Source: Vicinamibacteria bacterium
GTDB taxonomy: Bacteria; Acidobacteriota; Vicinamibacteria; Fen-336; JAGNNV01
Reading direction: 5' to 3'
Assembly: GCA_016650185.1 (NCBI GenBank)
Contig: JAENWE010000014.1
Span: 1-12,772 of the forward strand
Length of the DNA stretch: 12,772 bases
Shown: positions 7,339-12,772 of the stretch, piece by piece
How positions within the stretch are numbered: position 1 is the first letter of the stretch
Layout of the letters: every line of letters begins with the position of its first letter
The notes under the pieces: generated by a model
Databases searched by the model: none
What the model was told of the DNA's origin: nothing
What the model saw: only the letters and a program-made list of their open reading frames with translations
Program-made: the position numbers and the translations under genes

Positions 7339-7494
7339 CCGCCTCCGCACGATCCGTCCGCGTTCGCTAAGATCTGGATCCTCATGGAAGGCGCTCCTCT
7401 TTCACGAGCCAACAGAAAGCGCCAACCGCCCCAAGCCTCCGTGAACTCCCTTAGAACCTCCACCCTCGAAACTCCCCCCGTCCTGCCGGTGGTC

Positions 7495-8469
7495 ATGGCT
7501 CTTCCTGACATCGTCAGCCTGGTGGAAAGCGACCTCATGCGGGTCGAGCGTGTTTTCCGGGATGAATTCCTCTCCGACTTGAAGGTGATCTCGGACGTGG
7601 CCTCCCATGTGCGTGACGCGGGCGGAAAACGTATCCGGCCCGCCCTGCTGCTTCTGGCCTCGCGCCTCTTTGCCCATTCGAGCGACCGGATGATCACCCT
7701 CGGCGCGGTGGTCGAGTACATCCACACCGCCACCCTGCTGCACGACGACGTCATCGATGAGGCAGCCACCCGACGCGGCCGAAAGAGCGCCAACTCGCGG
7801 TGGGGCAACAAGACCACTGTCCTCATCGGCGACTTTCTCTACACGAAATCCATGGCCATGGCCCTCACCCAGGACAACCTGGGCATCCTGCGCCTGCTCT
7901 CCGACGTGACCTTGCGCATGATCGAAGGCCAGGTTCTGGAAATCGAGCGCGAGGCCGACCTGTCGGTGCGCGAAGATCAGCACCTCGACATCATCCGTCG
8001 AAAAACCGCCGATCTCTTCTCCGTGTGCATGCGCATCGGCGCCATCCTCGGCCATGCCAGCGAGGAGAAAGAACAGGCGCTTGCAGCCTACGGCCTGGCC
8101 CTCGGGCTCGCGTTCCAGATGAAGGACGACCTCCTCGATTTCACCGCCACCGAAAAATCGCTCGGGAAACCGATCGGCCTGGATCTGCGTGAAGGCAAAC
8201 TCACCCTCCCCGTCATCTACATGCTTGAAGCCGCGGACGGCAAGATTCGGCGCAAGGTGGAAACCGTCATCGAGGATCGCGGGTTCGAGCACGTCTCCCA
8301 CGACGAGATCGTGGGTCTGGCCAGACGCTGCGGCGCCCTGGATCGGGCCGAGGCCATGGCCGTGAAGCAGGCGGAGGCGGCTCGACTGGCCCTCGGGCCT
8401 TTCGGCCCCTCTCCAGAGCGCGACGCCCTTCTGACCCTTCCCGACTTCATCCTCGCCCGCGATCACTGA
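7495..8469 (+). CDS. ispB: Long-chain (octaprenyl/heptaprenyl-type) polyprenyl diphosphate synthase
   Basis: This is a trans-isoprenyl diphosphate synthase that extends farnesyl or geranylgeranyl diphosphate with isopentenyl diphosphate, most likely to make a quinone side chain. The first aspartate-rich motif is D84-D85-V-I-D88, the second is D211-D212-L-L-D215, and GGKRIRP supplies the diphosphate-binding Lys/Arg. The residues before the first motif (HTATLLH) match those of E. coli IspB; the small Ala five positions upstream of the first Asp fits a long product. Exact chain length cannot be read. The frame is open to an ATG at 7384 (361 residues). I prefer 7495 because it gives 324 residues (IspB has 323) and the extra 37 are proline-rich and unlike the family. 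Neither start has a good ribosome binding site. Confidence 0.9.
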   Translation: MALPDIVSLVESDLMRVERVFRDEFLSDLKVISDVASHVRDAGGKRIRPALLLLASRLFAHSSDRMITLGAVVEYIHTATLLHDDVIDEAATRRGRKSANSRWGNKTTVLIGDFLYTKSMAMALTQDNLGILRLLSDVTLRMIEGQVLEIEREADLSVREDQHLDIIRRKTADLFSVCMRIGAILGHASEEKEQALAAYGLALGLAFQMKDDLLDFTATEKSLGKPIGLDLREGKLTLPVIYMLEAADGKIRRKVETVIEDRGFEHVSHDEIVGLARRCGALDRAEAMAVKQAEAARLALGPFGPSPERDALLTLPDFILARDH

Positions 8470-8488
8470 TCCGCTCGGAACCCTCCGG

Positions 8489-8923
8489 ATGGCCGCGGCG
8501 ATGAATAAAGGCGGGCTTTCCCTGGTGATCGCGATGACCGCACTCGTGGCGGCGCTCTTGCTGCTCGCCCCACGCGGGATCCGTGGATTGGCCGCGGACA
8601 AGTGGGTGACCTACTATGCGGCCCAGGACGGCCTGCCCCGGCCGCGGAGGGCGTCCGCTCGTGCGTTGGTGGTGAAGACCGACATCGCCATGCGCAACCT
8701 TGCGCCCCTACCCCAGGCCTCGGCCGCCGCCATGCTCGCGCTCACCATCGCTCAGCGGGCTCAAGGGGAGGGAGACCGCGAATCGGCGCTCATCATCTAT
8801 CGCGGTGTTCGCGCGTCGTGCGCCCGGGTTCGGTCACAGTTTCTCTCGGGGGCCGGCTTTGCCGTGATCGAAGCTCGAGCCGCGGCCCTGGAGCAGTCGG
8901 CCGCCCCCGGCGCGCCAAAGTGA
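8489..8923 (+). CDS. Uncharacterised small membrane-anchored protein
   Basis: I do not recognise this 144-residue protein. Residues about 10-27 are a hydrophobic segment (signal anchor or uncleaved signal peptide), with Lys7 before it and Arg29/Arg32 after it. The remainder is rich in Ala and Arg and is predicted by eye to be helical. Two helices around 75-92 and 95-112 contain RESALIIYRGVRAS, which faintly recalls a TPR-like pair but is too short to call. No Cys pair or catalytic motif is visible. The ATG at 8489 has GGAA 8 nt upstream; a second ATG at 8501 is also possible. It begins 19 nt after the polyprenyl synthase gene and its stop overlaps the ligA start, so it is probably expressed with both. 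Codon use with G/C third positions matches its neighbours, supporting a real gene. Confidence 0.7.
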   Translation: MAAAMNKGGLSLVIAMTALVAALLLLAPRGIRGLAADKWVTYYAAQDGLPRPRRASARALVVKTDIAMRNLAPLPQASAAAMLALTIAQRAQGEGDRESALIIYRGVRASCARVRSQFLSGAGFAVIEARAAALEQSAAPGAPK

Positions 8924-10952
8924 AAGGCCCAGCCGACGCTCTCGTGACCCGGGCCGAGCATCTTCGTCGGACGATCCGGAAGCACGAGCATCTCTATTAC
9001 GTGCTTCTAGAACCCGAGATCTCGGATCAGAAGTTCGACGCCTTGGACCGGGAACTTCGCGATCTGGAAGCGGCTCACCCTGAACTGATCACTCACGATT
9101 CGCCGACTCAGAGAGTGGGCGGGGGCCCCCTCACGGAGTTCCCCCCCGTGGCTCACGCCGCACCGATGCTGAGTCTCGATAACACGTACAGCGAGGATGA
9201 GGTTCGCGACTTCGAGGCGCGAGTCCGGCGTCAACTGGGAGAGACGCCGTTGTCCTACGTGGCCGAACCCAAGATCGACGGCCTGTCGCTTTCCGTAACC
9301 TACGAGAATGCAATTCTGACCCGAGCGGTGACTCGGGGAGATGGGAAGATCGGCGACGACGTCACCGTGAACGCGCGCACCATCAGGTCGCTGCCCCTCG
9401 CCCTCGCCTCCTCACGGCCCGGGTTGAAGGTCCCGAGCCTGATCGAGGTGCGGGGCGAGGTGTATCTCCCTCGGTCGGTATTCGCCCGAGCAAACGACGA
9501 ACGAACGCGGAACGGCGAGGAACCCTTCGTCAATGCCCGTAACGCGGCCTCCGGCGCCATGAAGCAGCTTGATCCGCGCCAGGTCGCCGAGCGCGGCCTG
9601 GAGCTCTTCCTGTACAGCGTGGCCCGAAGTTCCGAGCCCGAGGCGAGGTCTCACTCGGATGCCCTACGGCTGATAGGGGATCTCGGACTCCGCACGAATC
9701 CGGAGATCAAGGCCTGCGCCTCGATCGAGGAGGCTCTCGCCCATTGTGCGGCGCTCCGCCTGAAACGGGACGCGCTCGACTACGACATCGATGGCGTGGT
9801 CATCAAGGTCGACTCGCTGTCCCTGCAGCGGGAACTCGGCGCGACTTCGAAGTTTCCTCGCTGGGCCATCGCCTATAAATTCCCGGCCGAGCGCGCCGCC
9901 ACGCGGCTGGTCAACATCGACGTTCAGGTAGGGCGCACCGGCAAGCTCACACCGGTGGCGCACCTGGAACCCGTCTTCGTGGCCGGGACCACGGTGTCGC
10001 GCGCCACCCTCCACAACGCCGAAGAGATCGCCCGCAAGGACATTCGGGTCGGCGACACCGTGGTGGTCGAACGCGGCGGTGACGTGATTCCGAAGATCGT
10101 GGAAGTGGCGCTCGGCCTGCGCCCCCCCTCGGCGAAGCCATTCATGATGCCCGCGGCGTGCCCGGTCTGCCTGACCCACGTGGCTGCGATGGACGACGAA
10201 GTCGATCTGCGCTGCCCGAACGCGAGCTGCCCGGCCCAGATCGAAGAACGGATCAAGCACTTTGCGAGACGACAGGCCATGGATATCGAGGGCCTCGGCG
10301 ACAAGCTGGTGGCTTTGCTGGTTTCTGACGGAACGCTCAGGAACATCGCTGATCTCTACACCCTCGAGGTCGATGTCTTGGCCCAACTGGAACGCATGGG
10401 CGAGAAATCGGCGGCGAATCTGGTGGCCTCGATCGAGAAAAGCCGCGGGGCCGGCCTGCAGCGATTGTTGTTCGGCCTCGGCATCCGTTTCGTGGGCGAA
10501 CGCGCGGCCGAGCTTCTCTCCCGCCGTTTCGGATCGATAGACGCGCTGTCGCAGGCGACCGCAGAGGAGATCGACGCCGTGCCGGAGATCGGGCAGGCCG
10601 TCGTCGCCTCCGTGCGGGAATGGTTCACCGCTTCTCAAAACCAGGACCTGATCGACCATCTGAAACGCGCCGGACTCCAGCTGAAAACCCTGAGCGCCGG
10701 TCCGGCGCAGCCCAGGACCCTCGAGGGCCTCCAGTTTGTTCTCACCGGGGTGCTGCCTTCGATGGACCGCAACGAAGCCAAGCGATTGATCGAGGGACGA
10801 GGCGGCCGAGTCACTTCAGCCGTCTCGTCGAAGACCAGCTACATCGTGGCCGGCGACGACGCCGGCTCCAAGCTCGAAAAGGCGCGGACTCTCGGCATCA
10901 AGGTACTGGACGAGGCGGGGCTTGTGGGTCTTCTGGGCGAGAATCCGCGGGC

Positions 10953-10956
<4 letters not shown>
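8920..10956 (+). CDS. ligA: NAD-dependent DNA ligase LigA
   Basis: LigA seals nicks in duplex DNA during replication and repair, using NAD+ as the adenylate donor. The protein has 678 residues (E. coli LigA has 671). Domain Ia (about 5-70) contains HEHLYYVL and SPTQRVGG for NMN binding. The adenylation domain has the nucleophile K118 in KIDG, then TRGDG, NARNAASG and DIDGVVIKV. An OB fold carries the VGRTG and ATLHNA segments. The zinc finger uses C414, C417, C432 and C437. Helix-hairpin-helix repeats follow, including MDIEGLGDK, and a C-terminal BRCT domain runs from about 600 to 675. All domains are intact. The frame is open upstream, but family homology starts just after the GTG at 8920, which overlaps the previous stop as GTGA. 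A GTG at 8944 is the alternative. The stop overlaps the next start as ATGA. Confidence 0.96.
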
Positions 10957-12398
<1,442 letters not shown>

Positions 12399-12412
12399 GG
12401 TCCCCTGGTTCG

Positions 12413-12772
12413 GCGGAGTTGGCTGGACGATCGCTTCGAACAACGCATTCGTCGGAGAGGAAAGTCCGGACTCCACGGTGGTCTTAAGTGACGACAAGGG
12501 CTGTGTGCTGGCTAACCGCCAGCGGGGGCGACCTCAGGGACAGTGCCACAGAAAAAGATACCGCCGCGGCGACCGCGAGGTTGTCGAGGTAAGGGTGAAA
12601 AGGTGCGGTAAGAGCGCACCGCCGCGGTGGCGACATTCGCGGGACAGGGAAAACCCCACACGGAGCAAGACCAAATAGGGGGGCGATAAGAGGCGATGGC
12701 CCATCGCTCAGGCCCCCGGGTTGGTTGCATGAGGCCGCGAGCAATCGCGGTCCTTAGAGGGATGATCGTCCA
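12413..12772 (+). ncRNA. rnpB: RNase P RNA, bacterial type A (3' end missing)
   Basis: This is the catalytic RNA of RNase P, which removes 5' leaders from tRNA precursors. Conserved blocks appear in the right order. GGAGAGGAAAGTCC lies at 12454-12467. AAGGGTGAAA (12591-12600) is followed by the hairpin GGTGCG...GCGCACC (12602-12620). GGAGCAAGACCAAATAGG lies at 12662-12679, and AGAGGGATGATCGTCC is near the end. Pairings also fit: GACGATC (12426-12432) with GATCGTC (12764-12770) as P2, GCTGGC...GCCAGC as the P12 hairpin, and GGGGGC (12679-12684) with GCCCCC (12712-12717) as P15. By comparison with E. coli the 5' end is about 12413 (within several nt), and some 25-45 nt, including the 3' strand of P1, lie beyond the window. 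L15 has an unusual sequence, described under findings. Confidence 0.95.

Noticed and set aside
4609..7350. A 913-codon open frame on the - strand
   Set aside because: It lies antisense to speA, yajQ and the end of the DsbA-like gene, all with clear family motifs. Its sequence is repetitive in His/Leu/Val/Asp and matches no known family. High GC and biased third positions open such antisense frames routinely.
7368..7373. TAAGAT as a -10 box for the polyprenyl synthase gene
   Set aside because: No -35-like sequence lies at a suitable distance upstream, and the box matches consensus at only 4 of 6 positions.
7384..7494. N-terminal extension of the polyprenyl synthase from the ATG at 7384
   Set aside because: The 37 extra residues are proline-rich and unlike the family, and codon use there lacks the strong G/C third-position bias. 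The start at 7495 gives the usual length. It remains possible.

Overview
The window is a GC-rich (visually about 60-65 %) stretch of bacterial chromosome carrying ten protein genes and one RNA gene, all on the + strand and closely packed. Gram-negative traits include a probable DsbA-type lipoprotein, a long-chain polyprenyl diphosphate synthase of the quinone side-chain type, a large SpeA-type arginine decarboxylase and a sigma-54-dependent NtrX-like response regulator. Frequent GTG/TTG starts, a TIGR02757/DUF2400 protein and a SurA-like/DsbA fusion would fit Acidobacteriota or the former Deltaproteobacteria. That placement is an inference from gene content; no marker here fixes the phylum.

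Layout. (1) 1-2742: the 3' part of mazG (nucleotide pool cleaning), then rnd (RNase D), then a TIGR02757/DUF2400 gene whose GTG start overlaps the rnd stop. (2) 2773-4791: an SDR oxidoreductase, then a secreted lipoprotein-like thiol oxidoreductase with a chaperone-like N-terminal region. (3) 4792-7326: a short regulatory gap with an imperfect palindrome and a probable promoter, then speA (arginine to agmatine, polyamine synthesis) and, 9 nt later, yajQ. (4) 7327-12398: a polyprenyl diphosphate synthase, a small uncharacterised membrane-anchored protein, NAD-dependent DNA ligase ligA and an NtrX-like regulator. The last three are joined by 4-nt start/stop overlaps. (5) About 12413 to the end: rnpB, the RNase P RNA, cut by the window edge about 25-45 nt before its expected 3' end.

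Most genes are housekeeping: DNA joining, RNA processing (RNase D and RNase P RNA), nucleotide sanitation, isoprenoid and polyamine synthesis, and envelope redox. I see no mobile element, CRISPR array, phage gene, toxin-antitoxin pair or defence island, and no convincing new multi-gene system. The points most worth a second look are small: the rnpB promoter apparently built into the end of the regulator gene, the rnpB L15 loop without a standard GGU motif, the palindrome before speA, the chaperone-oxidoreductase fusion, and the unknown small protein coupled to ligA.
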